A stretch of DNA of 64,000 bases from Enterocloster clostridioformis (GTDB lineage: Bacteria; Bacillota; Clostridia; Lachnospirales; Lachnospiraceae), in assembly GCF_020297485.1 (NCBI RefSeq), contig NZ_JAIWZC010000001.1, positions 1,550,001 to 1,614,000 on the forward strand, in the 5' to 3' direction. Made by a program: the position numbers and the translations under genes. The notes under the pieces are model-generated. The model saw only the letters and a program-made list of their open reading frames with translations. It had not been told where the DNA came from and searched no databases. Position 1 is the stretch's first letter. The number at the start of each line of letters is the position of its first letter. Positions 35,358 to 44,351 of this stretch are shown here, piece after piece.

Positions 35358-35566
35358 TCCCCCGCCAAAATTGTTTTTACAATCTCAATCGCTTCCTCAG
35401 CATGATTGCGTTCCTGTTGAAGTTGTTTTAAGTAGTCTTTTGTGAGTATGATTGCAGTATCAAAATCTTTTGTTGCCGCAACTGTAATCATTTGAGCTAT
35501 TTTCTTTCTTAATCCATTCTGCAATATCTCTACTTGAAATATTCTCTTCTCCCGGACAACTATTCT
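35354..35566 (-). pseudogene. C-terminal remnant of a second MerR-like regulator
   Basis: Open frame without a good start, ending at 35354. It reads RIFQVEILQNGLRKKIAQMI, then a helical KDYLKQLQQERNHAEEAIEI tail, like the effector half of a MerR protein. Its N-terminal DNA-binding part is missing. The frame breaks at 35567, inside the last codons of the sodium-pump gamma gene, which marks the edge of the AT-rich block. The product, if any, could still couple translation of the next MerR gene. Confidence 0.65.
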
Positions 35567-35700
35567 TTATCGTCCTTATGGTCCTTCGTTATTCGGCCCA
35601 ATACCATCACCGCGGCCATGATGATGATAATGGCCGCAAAGATTCCGCCCATGCCTTTTCCCATAATTTCCAGGGCAATCCCTACGTGTTCCATATTCAT
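35560..35700 (-). CDS. Small sodium-pump decarboxylase gamma (OadG-like) subunit
   Basis: A 46-aa single-pass membrane protein: short N-terminus, MGGIFAAIIIIMAAVMVLGRI as the membrane helix, and a charged tail (KDHKDDKE). GGAGGAGG precedes ATG 35700. Gamma subunits are small, with one helix and a charged tail, and stabilise the alpha-beta complex. It lies 57 bp after the beta subunit gene. It is unusually short, lacking a long Pro-rich linker. Confidence 0.72.
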   Translation of the reverse strand: MNMEHVGIALEIMGKGMGGIFAAIIIIMAAVMVLGRITKDHKDDKE

Positions 35701-35757
35701 ACGCCTCCTCCTTTGCTGCCGGCTCCAGAGCCTGTTTGAAACTTCATTTTTGCCGCC

Positions 35758-36906
35758 CTACAGATACTGGGACACGATGCTGATGACCAGTCCGCCGGCA
35801 ATAACCGATGCCACCTGGCCTGATACATTGGTGCCGGCAGCCTGCATCAGTATGATATTGCCCGGCTCCTCCCTGGCAGCCATCTTCTGTACCACCCTGG
35901 AGGACATGGGGAATGCGGATATGCCGCAGCCTCCAATCATGGGATTCACTGGTTTCTTACCCGCCATCTTGAGGAATACATTTATCAGCTTGGCAAAAAG
36001 CACGCCGCCGGCGGTGTCGAATACAAAGGCCACCAGACCCAGGACCATAATCATCAATGTGGCCGGGTTCACGAACTGCTCCGCCCTCATGCTGAACGAG
36101 ATGGTGATGCCCAGGAGCAGGGTAATTATATTGGCAAACTCATTCTGGGCCGTCTGGCTCAGGCTTCCCAGGACGCCGCATTCCCGAAGTAAGTTTCCGA
36201 ACATGAGGAAGCCCACCAGGGCCACGGACTGGGGTGATATCAGGCCCACTATGATAGTCACGGCGATGGGAAATGCAATGCGCAGCTGTTTATTCACACT
36301 CTTGGGATTATACTCCATATGGATGCGGCGCTCCTTCCTGGTGGTCACCAGCCGTATGGCAAAGGGCTGGATAATGGGAACCAGGGCCATATAGGAATAG
36401 GCCGCCACCGCTATGGGGCCGATGTACCCGGACCCCAGAACCTGGGATACCAGGATGGAGGTGGGTCCGTCCGCAGCTCCAATGATGCCGATTGAGGCGG
36501 CATCCCTCAGATCAAACCCCATAAGACACGCAATGAGGATGGCTGCAAAGATTCCGAACTGGGCCGCCGCCCCGAACAAAAACAGTACCGGCTGGCTCAA
36601 CAATGGTCCGAAATCAATCATGGCGCCAATTCCGATAAAAAGCAGGATTGGCATGGCCTCCGAGGCCTCGATACCTGTCTTGAACAGCCATTCTATGATT
36701 CCGGCCGCAGGTATCTTTCCCTGTACCATCTGGTCCACCACGCCGGAATACGGCAGGTTTACCAGTATGGCGCCAAAGCCCAGAGGCAGAAGAAGCGAAG
36801 GCTCATATTCCTTCTTAACCGCCAGCCAAATCAGGATAATTCCCACCACATACATGACTGCCTGCTGCCAGGTTACCGCCGTAATGCCTTCCAACAGAAA
36901 ACTCAT
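35758..36906 (-). CDS. Sodium-translocating decarboxylase beta subunit (OadB/GcdB type)
   Basis: Integral membrane protein of 382 aa with about ten segments. Motifs for Na+ transfer: LLFIGIGAMIDFGPLL, GIIGAADGPTSILVSQ and the C-terminal GGCGISAFPMSSRVVQ, AAGTNVSGQVASVIAGG. It couples decarboxylation of a biotin-bound carboxyl group (oxaloacetate, glutaconyl-CoA or methylmalonyl-CoA) to Na+ export. Only beta and gamma genes are here. The carboxyltransferase and biotin carrier genes must lie elsewhere. Confidence 0.93.
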   Translation of the reverse strand: MSFLLEGITAVTWQQAVMYVVGIILIWLAVKKEYEPSLLLPLGFGAILVNLPYSGVVDQMVQGKIPAAGIIEWLFKTGIEASEAMPILLFIGIGAMIDFGPLLSQPVLFLFGAAAQFGIFAAILIACLMGFDLRDAASIGIIGAADGPTSILVSQVLGSGYIGPIAVAAYSYMALVPIIQPFAIRLVTTRKERRIHMEYNPKSVNKQLRIAFPIAVTIIVGLISPQSVALVGFLMFGNLLRECGVLGSLSQTAQNEFANIITLLLGITISFSMRAEQFVNPATLMIMVLGLVAFVFDTAGGVLFAKLINVFLKMAGKKPVNPMIGGCGISAFPMSSRVVQKMAAREEPGNIILMQAAGTNVSGQVASVIAGGLVISIVSQYL

Positions 36907-36939
36907 TCACTTTCCCTCCTTTGTACCATGCCCTGTACA

Positions 36940-38277
36940 TCATTCTTCCTGTTCTTTCTTTGTCTCCTTAAGGGTCAGCTTCACCCATTCTATGACTCTG
37001 TCTTCCATTTCCAATATCTCATAATCAGCTTCCGGTGTAACCACTGTCAGGGGAAGCTGTTCCCGGGACGGTATATACCCCAGTTGTTCCATTAAGTACC
37101 CGGACAAGGTATCACAGGAGCTGTCCATATGCAGATGCATTTCCTCCTTCAAATCAAACAGGGTAATGCCGCCTGACACCCGGTAAACCTTATGAGGCTC
37201 CAACTCCGTAAGCTCCGGCTCCTCCTCCTCGTATTCCTCATGGATATCACCCACGATCTCCTCAATCAGATCCTCCAGAGTCACCATGCCGGACACGCCG
37301 CCGTATTCGTCAATCAGAATCGCCAGTTTAATCTTATTTGCCTGCATCTCCCGGAACAGGGCGTCTGTTCTGCGGTTCTCCGGCACAAAACAGGCCGGCT
37401 TTAAAAGAGCGCGGACATCCAGTTTATCAAAGGAAGTCCTCCTGGCCTCAATGGTCAGCGCCTTTGTGGACAAAACGCCTATGATGTTGTCAATCTCCCC
37501 TTCGTACACAGGAATCTTGGAATGCATGGATTCCAGAATCTCATCCAGGAATTCCTCAAGGGGCTCATTGATATCCAGGGCCACCATATCCTGTCTGGGC
37601 ACCATCACTTCCTTGGCCCTCTTATCATCAAAGGAAAATATTGACGTAATCATCTCCTTCTCAATGTCATTGAACACGCCTGCCTCGCTTCCCGTCTCCA
37701 GCATGGACTTGATTTCTTCCTCGGACACATCTGTCTCCAGGTTCTCATTGTGCATGCCAATCAGCTTCAGGAAGCCGCTGGTGGACAGTGAAAGCAGCTT
37801 TATAAAGGGATTCATGATACGTGATATATAATAAATGGGTCGTACGCAGAACAGGCTGAAGGCCTCCGCTTTCTGCAGGGCAATCCGCTTAGGCACCAGC
37901 TCACCGAACACCAGGTTAAAATAAGCCAGGATGATGGTCACCGCAACTCCTGCCAGGGTCTGGCTGTAGGGTACGTTCCACTGGGCCATCCGCACCGCCA
38001 GCACCTGGGCGATACCGGTAGCCGCCGACGCACTGGAGAAAAAACCCGCCAGGGTGATAGCCACCTGGATGGTGGACAGGAATATCGTTGAGTCCTTCAT
38101 CAGACGCTCTATGAGCGCTGCGTTTTTGCTGCCCTGCTCGGACAGGCGGTGGATCTTGTTCTTGTTGACAGATACCACAGCCATCTCCGAGCCTGCAAAG
38201 AATGCATTGATTAATGTCAGGATGACTAAGATTGTGATTTGGAATAAAATATTGGCCGCTTCAGGGTCAGATTCCAT
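36940..38277 (-). CDS. CNNM/HlyC-CorC family membrane protein with CBS domains
   Basis: Protein of about 445 aa: DUF21 membrane domain (three to four helices, NAFFAGSEMAVVSVNKNKIHRL, GELVPKRIALQKAE), a CBS pair (VMVPRQDMVALDI, DEYGGVSGMVTLEDLIEEIVGDI) and a C-terminal CorC_HlyC domain. The family includes Mg2+ exporters such as MpfA. ATG 38277 is chosen because AAGGAGGAAT precedes it. The longer frame lacks a ribosome site. Confidence 0.9.
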   Translation of the reverse strand: MESDPEAANILFQITILVILTLINAFFAGSEMAVVSVNKNKIHRLSEQGSKNAALIERLMKDSTIFLSTIQVAITLAGFFSSASAATGIAQVLAVRMAQWNVPYSQTLAGVAVTIILAYFNLVFGELVPKRIALQKAEAFSLFCVRPIYYISRIMNPFIKLLSLSTSGFLKLIGMHNENLETDVSEEEIKSMLETGSEAGVFNDIEKEMITSIFSFDDKRAKEVMVPRQDMVALDINEPLEEFLDEILESMHSKIPVYEGEIDNIIGVLSTKALTIEARRTSFDKLDVRALLKPACFVPENRRTDALFREMQANKIKLAILIDEYGGVSGMVTLEDLIEEIVGDIHEEYEEEEPELTELEPHKVYRVSGGITLFDLKEEMHLHMDSSCDTLSGYLMEQLGYIPSREQLPLTVVTPEADYEILEMEDRVIEWVKLTLKETKKEQEE

Positions 38278-38396
38278 GGTAAATGATTCCTCCTTCATAT
38301 TACATAGATTGATTTGTTTCAAGGACTATTATACATAAAGATTGGGAAAATGTCAGCTAAAGATTCCATTAAGATGCAGCCCATCCCAGAGAGCGA

Positions 38397-39347
38397 TCAC
38401 TCCAGGGGCTGTATGTAAAAATTCCCTACCACGTCGCTGGAATTGATAACGTTCACAAAGGTATCCGGGTACTGTTCCCTTATCCGTTTCTTCATTTTCC
38501 TCACATCACTGTCCGAGAGCACCGTATAAATCAGGTATTTCTTATTGGCTGAGTAGGAGCCGAAGCCCTTTAAAATCGTGCTGCTGTGGTTGGTCAGCTC
38601 CAGCAGGTCCGCGGACACGGCCGCCGGGTTATCCGTCACAATAAGAAGCGTCTTTTTCTTATATTTCTTGTAAAAGGTATTGATAACCTGAGTATTACAG
38701 AACTGGAAAATAATGGAATATAGTGCCTTATCCATTCCGAAAATGGTTCCTGATATCAGTATGATAACCGCACTGAATAAAAGCATATAGTTGAAGGTGG
38801 AGACCTTGTATTTTGCCGACAGCGACATGGCGATGAAGTCCGTTCCCCCGCCGCATGCCCTGCTGTTGAGCACCAGACTCATCCCCAGGCCGTTTAAGAT
38901 ACCGCCAAAGACTGATATCAGCAGGATATCCCCGGTGATGGGAACCACCGGCAGCTCATCCACCAGAACTGACACTGTCAGCAGGCAGATACAGGACAGG
39001 ATAGTAAATTTCTTTCCCACCAGCCGGTAGGCGAACACGGCCGGAACCGCGTTAAAAAGCACATTCAGAAATGTGAATGATATTTGAACATCATAGAAGC
39101 TGAGGCCGATTCTCTGAATCAGCTTGGCCAGACCGGTAAACCCTCCCGGCACCAGCTCTCCCTGCTCCACAAAGGTGTTCATGTTGACAGCTACAATCAG
39201 GCTTCCCAGCAGGATACATAGGAAGGCCAACCCGTCCTTCCATCTCCTGTTTTTGTTCTGCCGCTTCATATTCTCCTGATACAATTCAGACATCATCTGT
39301 CCCTCTCCCATATGCCCGTCTCCCATATGCCCGCCCCCTTCTCTCAC
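38397..39347 (-). CDS. YitT family membrane protein (DUF161 + DUF2179)
   Basis: About 295-316 aa: five to six membrane segments (DUF161, ITFTFLNVLFN-like SFTFLNVLFNAVPAVFAYRL, GGTDFIAMSLSAK) and a soluble C-terminal DUF2179 domain (KKKTLLIVTDNPAAVSADLLE). Function is unknown. Homologues are numerous in Firmicutes. The start is unclear: the 5' end holds repeated GGGCATATGGGAGA blocks, each offering an ATG, and the final ATG-ATG at about 39293 before SELYQ is also plausible. Confidence 0.88.
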   Translation of the reverse strand: MREGGGHMGDGHMGEGQMMSELYQENMKRQNKNRRWKDGLAFLCILLGSLIVAVNMNTFVEQGELVPGGFTGLAKLIQRIGLSFYDVQISFTFLNVLFNAVPAVFAYRLVGKKFTILSCICLLTVSVLVDELPVVPITGDILLISVFGGILNGLGMSLVLNSRACGGGTDFIAMSLSAKYKVSTFNYMLLFSAVIILISGTIFGMDKALYSIIFQFCNTQVINTFYKKYKKKTLLIVTDNPAAVSADLLELTNHSSTILKGFGSYSANKKYLIYTVLSDSDVRKMKKRIREQYPDTFVNVINSSDVVGNFYIQPLE

Positions 39348-39362
39348 ATCATTCCCTGCGTA

Positions 39363-41129
39363 CTACTCTCTCGCAAACTGCGCATTGTAAATATCCGCGT
39401 AAAAACCATTCATCCCAAGAAGCTCCTCATGCTTACCCTTTTCCACAATCTTACCGTCCCGCATGACCAGAATCACATCCGCCTCCCGGATGGTGGACAG
39501 TCTGTGAGCCACAATAAAGCTGGTTCTGCCCTCCATCATCTGCGCGAAGGCCTTCTGCACCTTTATCTCCGTCCTGGTGTCAATGGAGGATGTGGCCTCA
39601 TCCAGTATAAGCATAGGCGGAAGGCACAGCATGACCCTGGCAATGCAGAGCAGCTGTTTCTGTCCCTGGGACAGGTTTCCTCCGTCCTCGCTGATAACGG
39701 TGTCGTATCCATCCGGCATCCGCATGATAAATCCATGGGCGTGAGCCTGCCTGGCTGCCCGGATGATCTCTTCCTCAGATGCTTCCGGATGTCCATAGGA
39801 AATGTTGTCCCGGATGGTACCTGACTTAAGCCATGTGTCCTGAAGCACCATGCCGTAGCTGGTCCTCAGGCTCTCCCTGGTCACATCCCGTATGTCGGTT
39901 CTCTCCACCTTGATAGCTCCGGAATCCACGTCGTAAAAACGCATCAGCAGATTGATAATGGTGGTCTTGCCGCAGCCGGTCGGTCCTACGATGGCAACCC
40001 TCTGTCCGGGCCGTACCGAAAGGTTAAAATCCTCAATCAGCTTTTTCTCCGGCGTATAGGAGAAGCAAACCTGCTTAAGCTCCACGCTGCCCTTTGCGTC
40101 GCGCAGTACCTTTGCGTCCTCCCTGTCCTCTATGATGGTTTTCTCATCAATCAGCTCAAACACGCGGGCAGCGGACGCCAGGGCATTCTGCAGCTCTGTC
40201 ACCACACCTGATATCTCATTAAAGGGCTTTGTGTATTGGTTGGCATAGCTCAGGAAACTGGTCAGCTGTCCCACTGTGATGAATCCCCGGATAGCCCCAT
40301 AGGCGCCTGTGATACCCACGGCAGCATAGACCAGGCTGTTTACAAACCGGGTGGCCGGGTTGGTTATGGATGAGAAAAAGGTTGCCCTCAGGCTGTATCT
40401 GGCCAGACGTGTATTAATCTCCTCAAACCGCTTGTGTGCCTCCTCCTGATATCCGAAGGCCTGAACCACCTTCATATTGCCCAGCATCTCATCGGTCAGG
40501 GAGGTCAGCTCGCCCCTGGTCTCTGACTGCTTGCGGAACATCACAAACGTCTTTTTGGCGATAAAGCTGGCCACAAACAGGGATATAGGCGTCAGCACCA
40601 CCACCGCCGCCGTGATGACAGGCTGGATGGAAAGCATGAACAGCAGCGTGCCCGCTATGGTCAGAACGCCTGTAAACAGCTGAGTAAATCCCATGAGAAG
40701 GCCCTCTGAGAACTGGTCTATGTCCGCTATAATCCGGCTTATAATATCACCGGATGGGTGGACATCTATATAGCTTAGAGGCATCACCTCCAGATGGTTG
40801 AAAGCCCTGGTCCGGATATCCTTCACAACCCGGTAGGTGATGATGTTGTTGATATGGTTCATGAGCCACTGGGAAACGGCCGTAATAGCCACTGCTCCCA
40901 GTATCCTCATAAGGATTCCCCTTAACCCGGCGAAATCCACATGCCCGGCTGAAACTATATGGTCCACGGCCCGGCCTGTCAGGATAGGCACGTACAGGGT
41001 AAGGGCCACCGTGATAAAGGCCAGGAGCAGAGACAGGATGACGCTCCACTTGTACTGGCTGATATATTTAAGAATTCGTTTCAGGGTCTCCCTGCTCCTT
41101 TTATTGTCCAATCCCTTCTTACTGCTCAT
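39363..41129 (-). CDS. ABC exporter, membrane plus ATPase subunit (second of a heterodimer)
   Basis: Half-transporter of about 588 aa: six-helix membrane domain, then NBD with Walker A GPTGCGKTTIINLL, signature LSQGQKQLL and a canonical Walker B MLILDEATSS with catalytic Glu. ATG 41129 overlaps the stop of the upstream ABC gene (11 bp) and has GGAGG close by. The longer frame reads through the neighbour's coding sequence. It pairs with the upstream subunit. Drug or lipid export is the usual role. Confidence 0.93.
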   Translation of the reverse strand: MSSKKGLDNKRSRETLKRILKYISQYKWSVILSLLLAFITVALTLYVPILTGRAVDHIVSAGHVDFAGLRGILMRILGAVAITAVSQWLMNHINNIITYRVVKDIRTRAFNHLEVMPLSYIDVHPSGDIISRIIADIDQFSEGLLMGFTQLFTGVLTIAGTLLFMLSIQPVITAAVVVLTPISLFVASFIAKKTFVMFRKQSETRGELTSLTDEMLGNMKVVQAFGYQEEAHKRFEEINTRLARYSLRATFFSSITNPATRFVNSLVYAAVGITGAYGAIRGFITVGQLTSFLSYANQYTKPFNEISGVVTELQNALASAARVFELIDEKTIIEDREDAKVLRDAKGSVELKQVCFSYTPEKKLIEDFNLSVRPGQRVAIVGPTGCGKTTIINLLMRFYDVDSGAIKVERTDIRDVTRESLRTSYGMVLQDTWLKSGTIRDNISYGHPEASEEEIIRAARQAHAHGFIMRMPDGYDTVISEDGGNLSQGQKQLLCIARVMLCLPPMLILDEATSSIDTRTEIKVQKAFAQMMEGRTSFIVAHRLSTIREADVILVMRDGKIVEKGKHEELLGMNGFYADIYNAQFARE

Positions 41130-42864
41130 CCCGTTCCACCTCCTCCTTTGAAAGCTGTGACAGACAGATCTCCCTGTATACCTGGCAGTCCTTAAGAAGC
41201 TCCTTATGGGTGCCCATGCCGGCCAGACGTCCCTCGTCCAGCACCAGGATGGTATCCGCGCCCTTAATGGTAGTTGCCCGCTGTGATACAATGAATACGG
41301 TCATATCCCCGGTATTCTCCCGTATGGCCTTTCTCAGCCTGGCGTCCGTGGCATAATCCAGGGCCGAAGCGCTGTCGTCCATAATCAGTATTTCCGGCTT
41401 TCTCACCAGGGCTCTGGCTATGGTCAGCCTCTGGCGCTGGCCCCCCGACAGGTTATGGCCTCCCTGGTCAATGTAAAGGTCCAGGCCCTCGCCCTTGGAA
41501 TCCACGAATTCCCGTGCCTGGGCCGTATCCAGGGCCCTATAGATATCCTCATCCGACGCATCCTGTTTTCCCCAGCGCATGTTGTCGCGCAGCGTTCCCT
41601 TAAAGAGTACGGACTTCTGCGGAACCACCCCCATTTTCTCCCTCAGCCCGTCCAGAGGGTAGTCCTTTACATCCGTCCCGTCCACCAGCACCTGCCCTGA
41701 GGCTGCATCGTAAAATCTGGGAATCAGATTCACCAGGGTGGACTTTCCGGATCCGGTTCCGCCTATGACGCCTATGGTCTGTCCGGCCATGGCACGGAAG
41801 GAAATGCCCTGCAAGGCCGGCTCCTTGGCCCCTGCATAAACGAATTCCATTTCTTTAAACTCTACCTTGGGAGCCTGGGACTTGCGCTCCCGTCTTCCGG
41901 ACGTTCCTCTGTCCTCAATGCTGCTCTCCACCTGGAATACGCCGTCCACCCGGTTCATGCAGGCAACGGCCTTGGATATAATGATAATCAGGTTTGCCAT
42001 CTTTATGAGTTCCACCAGAATCTGGGACATGTAATTCACCAGGGCAATCACCTTGCCCTGGGTAAGCACTGCGCTGTCCACCTGTTCAGCTCCCACCCAT
42101 ATGACTGCCACCACGGCTATATTTATGATGACATAGGTCACAGGGTTTAACAGGGCGGATATCTTTCCCACAAACACCTGCATCCTGACCAGACTTCCGT
42201 TTTCCCGGTCAAATTTCTCCGTCTCGCTTTTCTGCCTGTTAAAGGCGCGGATAACCCGGACCCCCAACAGGTTTTCCCTGGTGGTTAACAGCACCTTGTC
42301 CAGCTGTCTCTGCACGGATTTATAGAGCGGCATGCTGACTGCCATGATGCCGAACACCACCACGCAGAGCACCGGTATGGTGACTGCGAAAACAAAGGCC
42401 GAGCGCACGTCCACGGTAAAGGCCATGACCATGGCGCCAAATACCACAAAGGGTGATCGCAGCAGCAGGCGCAGCGTCATGTTGATACCGCTCTGCACCT
42501 GATTGATGTCGCTGGTCATCCTCGTGATAAGCGCAGCCGTGCCCACTGTGTCTATCTCTGTGTAGGACAATCTTCCTATATGGGAAAACAGGTCGTTGCG
42601 CAGGGAGGTGGCTGCCCCCGTGGCTGCCTTGGCGGCAAAATACTGGGCCGTCAGGGAGCATGCCAGGCCAATCAGAGCCAGAAGCACCAGAACGCCTCCC
42701 ATCTTAAGGATGTATCCGCTGTCCCTGCCCCGGATTCCCACGTCCACCATGCGGGCCACCACCAGGGGCACAAACAGTTCAAAGCTGGCCTCCAGCATTT
42801 TAAACAGCGGCCCCAGTATGCTTTCTAGCTTGTAATCCTTCATATAACTGAACAATCGTTTCAT
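41119..42864 (-). CDS. ABC exporter, membrane plus ATPase subunit (first, degenerate site)
   Basis: Half-transporter of 581 aa with Walker A GGTGSGKSTLVNLI, signature LSGGQRQRLTIARAL and Walker B ILIMDDSASALD. The catalytic Glu after Walker B is Asp, which is the degenerate-site hallmark of heterodimeric exporters such as TM287/288. The partner gene supplies the competent Glu. It is first in a two-gene operon. Confidence 0.93.
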   Translation of the reverse strand: MKRLFSYMKDYKLESILGPLFKMLEASFELFVPLVVARMVDVGIRGRDSGYILKMGGVLVLLALIGLACSLTAQYFAAKAATGAATSLRNDLFSHIGRLSYTEIDTVGTAALITRMTSDINQVQSGINMTLRLLLRSPFVVFGAMVMAFTVDVRSAFVFAVTIPVLCVVVFGIMAVSMPLYKSVQRQLDKVLLTTRENLLGVRVIRAFNRQKSETEKFDRENGSLVRMQVFVGKISALLNPVTYVIINIAVVAVIWVGAEQVDSAVLTQGKVIALVNYMSQILVELIKMANLIIIISKAVACMNRVDGVFQVESSIEDRGTSGRRERKSQAPKVEFKEMEFVYAGAKEPALQGISFRAMAGQTIGVIGGTGSGKSTLVNLIPRFYDAASGQVLVDGTDVKDYPLDGLREKMGVVPQKSVLFKGTLRDNMRWGKQDASDEDIYRALDTAQAREFVDSKGEGLDLYIDQGGHNLSGGQRQRLTIARALVRKPEILIMDDSASALDYATDARLRKAIRENTGDMTVFIVSQRATTIKGADTILVLDEGRLAGMGTHKELLKDCQVYREICLSQLSKEEVERDEQ

Positions 42865-42971
42865 AATTGTCTTTCACTCCTCTGCCGGAATCCATTGTAT
42901 TTTTTCACACTGCCTGGTATTATAACATAGAATCAACCATATATAAAATATTGTTTTTATCCGGTGAAATC

Positions 42972-43165
42972 ATGATGGCTGTGGGGGAACGCTGTTTCTT
43001 TCCCCATCTCGGGGCGAATTCTATTTCCCTTAAGGAACTGTGCTCCTGTCCCCTGGTTGTGTACCGCAGGTGGGAAGGCGTGCCAAACCGCCTGTTTGCC
43101 CCGGACAGCCCGGATTATCTGTGCGTCAGCGACGATGCCAGGACCAGCCGCCTGACCGTTTCACC
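42972..43165 (+). pseudogene. LysR-type regulator remnant (effector-domain fragment)
   Basis: About 65 codons in one plus-strand frame read FFPHLGANSISLKELCSCPL, VVYRRWEGVPNRLF and DYLCVSDDARTS, which match the co-inducer domain of LysR regulators (SLKEL, PLxVYRR, DDARTS). The HTH part and the rest of the domain are missing, and after DDARTS the match is lost. This is the only content I see in the 350-bp gap between the ABC operon and the YihY gene. Confidence 0.62.
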
Positions 43166-43180
43166 AAAAAGACAAAAACA

Positions 43181-43206
43181 GCCTGCCCCTTATCCAAGAG
43201 ACAGGC
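43181..43206 (-). terminator. Terminator after the YihY gene
   Basis: GCCTG/CAGGC stem with internal CTT/AAG pairing, followed on the minus strand by TGTTTTTGTCTTTTT. Confidence 0.6.
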
Positions 43207-43215
43207 ATGCTCCGG

Positions 43216-44055
43216 TCACTCCGCGGTTTCCCCGGGAAACAGTTCCTTCCAGAAATAATTGATTTCCGCCCCGAAGAACAGGATGCACATGCAAAAATAA
43301 AGCCACAGAAGCAGCAGCACAATGGCTGTAAGGCTTCCGTACATATAAGAGTAATTCTTTCCCCCTATATGGCTGAAATACAGGGAAAAGGCAAAGGAAA
43401 AGGCCATCCACCCAACCGTGGAGAACACGGCTCCCGGAAGCTGGTCCCTGAGCTTCAGCCTCTTATCCGGCACAAAGGTATAGATTCCCAGGAAAAATAT
43501 AATCAGTATCATCATCGCCCACAGGGCCCTGAAACTAATGATGTGGGTGGTCACATCCGCTATGATGGGAAAACGGTTCACCATAAACTCCTGAATCATG
43601 TTGCCGAACACCAGCAGGCCCAGGGACAGGATACACACCAGGATGAACACAATGGTGTATCCTGAACAAATCAGCCTGTTAATCACATACCAGCGCTTTT
43701 CCCCGTAGCCGTTTACACGGTTCAAGCCTCTGGCCACGCTGAACATACCGCGGCCCGCGGACCACAGTGCCGTGACGGCCGTGACGGAGATCATGGTTGC
43801 CGGAGACTTTAAGGACAGGTCATTTACCAACCGAAATGCCAGAGACTTATAATCCACCGGCACCAGGCCCACAATCAATTCCATGAACCTGGCATTGCTG
43901 ATGCTCGGAATCATCTGGACCGCTGTCAAAAGCAGCATGATAAATGGCACCACGGAGAGTATGATAAAAAAGGAGACCTGGGCCGCGTAGACCGTCATCT
44001 CATCCTCAGCAAATTTATCATATACCCGTTTTCCCGCCACTATTATCCCAAACAT
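43216..44055 (-). CDS. YihY/BrkB family membrane protein
   Basis: About 279 aa with six membrane segments, in the Virul_fac_BrkB family (AAQVSFFIILSVVPFIMLLL, TALWSAGRGMFSVARGLNRV, LRDQLPGAVFSTVGWMAFSF). Function is uncertain: it was once called RNase BN and is now viewed as a possible transporter. ATG 44055 has GGAGG 4 nt upstream. The longer frame runs into the acylphosphatase gene. Confidence 0.88.
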   Translation of the reverse strand: MFGIIVAGKRVYDKFAEDEMTVYAAQVSFFIILSVVPFIMLLLTAVQMIPSISNARFMELIVGLVPVDYKSLAFRLVNDLSLKSPATMISVTAVTALWSAGRGMFSVARGLNRVNGYGEKRWYVINRLICSGYTIVFILVCILSLGLLVFGNMIQEFMVNRFPIIADVTTHIISFRALWAMMILIIFFLGIYTFVPDKRLKLRDQLPGAVFSTVGWMAFSFAFSLYFSHIGGKNYSYMYGSLTAIVLLLLWLYFCMCILFFGAEINYFWKELFPGETAE

Positions 44056-44071
44056 AAAACCTCCACTGATA

Positions 44072-44344
44072 TTAATATATTTCCCTGAAACTGCCCTCTT
44101 CAATCACCGGAATGTCTTCTGCTTCCATATGTTCAATGTGTATGAACCTACCCTGCTCCAGATTCCTTAAGAATCGGCCAATCGCCAGAGGATCTCCCTG
44201 GACCTCCATCTCCACATCGCCGTTCCACAGATTCTTCACCCACCCGGTAAGGCCCAGGGGGCGGGCAAGGTAACAGGAGGTGTACCTGAAACCCACCCCC
44301 TGCACCCTGCCGGAAAATATGATATGCTTCCTGACTTTTTTCAT
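44072..44344 (-). CDS. Acylphosphatase
   Basis: Small enzyme of 90 aa hydrolysing acyl phosphates. The signature GRVQGVGFRYTSCYLARPLGLTG-type loop is present with the catalytic Arg (GFRY) and Asn (VKNLWNGDVEM). ATG 44344 is taken as the start (GGTGAT upstream), giving 90 residues, the usual family size. It begins 8 bp before the stop region of the dehydrogenase, so it is probably co-transcribed. Confidence 0.92.
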   Translation of the reverse strand: MKKVRKHIIFSGRVQGVGFRYTSCYLARPLGLTGWVKNLWNGDVEMEVQGDPLAIGRFLRNLEQGRFIHIEHMEAEDIPVIEEGSFREIY

Positions 44345-44351
44345 ACAGATA

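Noticed and set aside
35534..36394. 286-codon plus-strand frame antisense to the sodium-pump beta gene
   Set aside because: The minus strand encodes a clear OadB-type protein. The antisense frame has no family features.
39363..41291. 642-aa form of the second ABC exporter subunit
   Set aside because: The first 54 codons lie inside the upstream ABC gene in another frame. ATG 41129 has the ribosome site and the expected MSSKKG-type start.
42867..43262. Intact 131-aa plus-strand gene
   Set aside because: Only the middle ~65 codons look like protein (LysR fragment). The flanks are the ABC promoter region and the YihY terminator and coding end.
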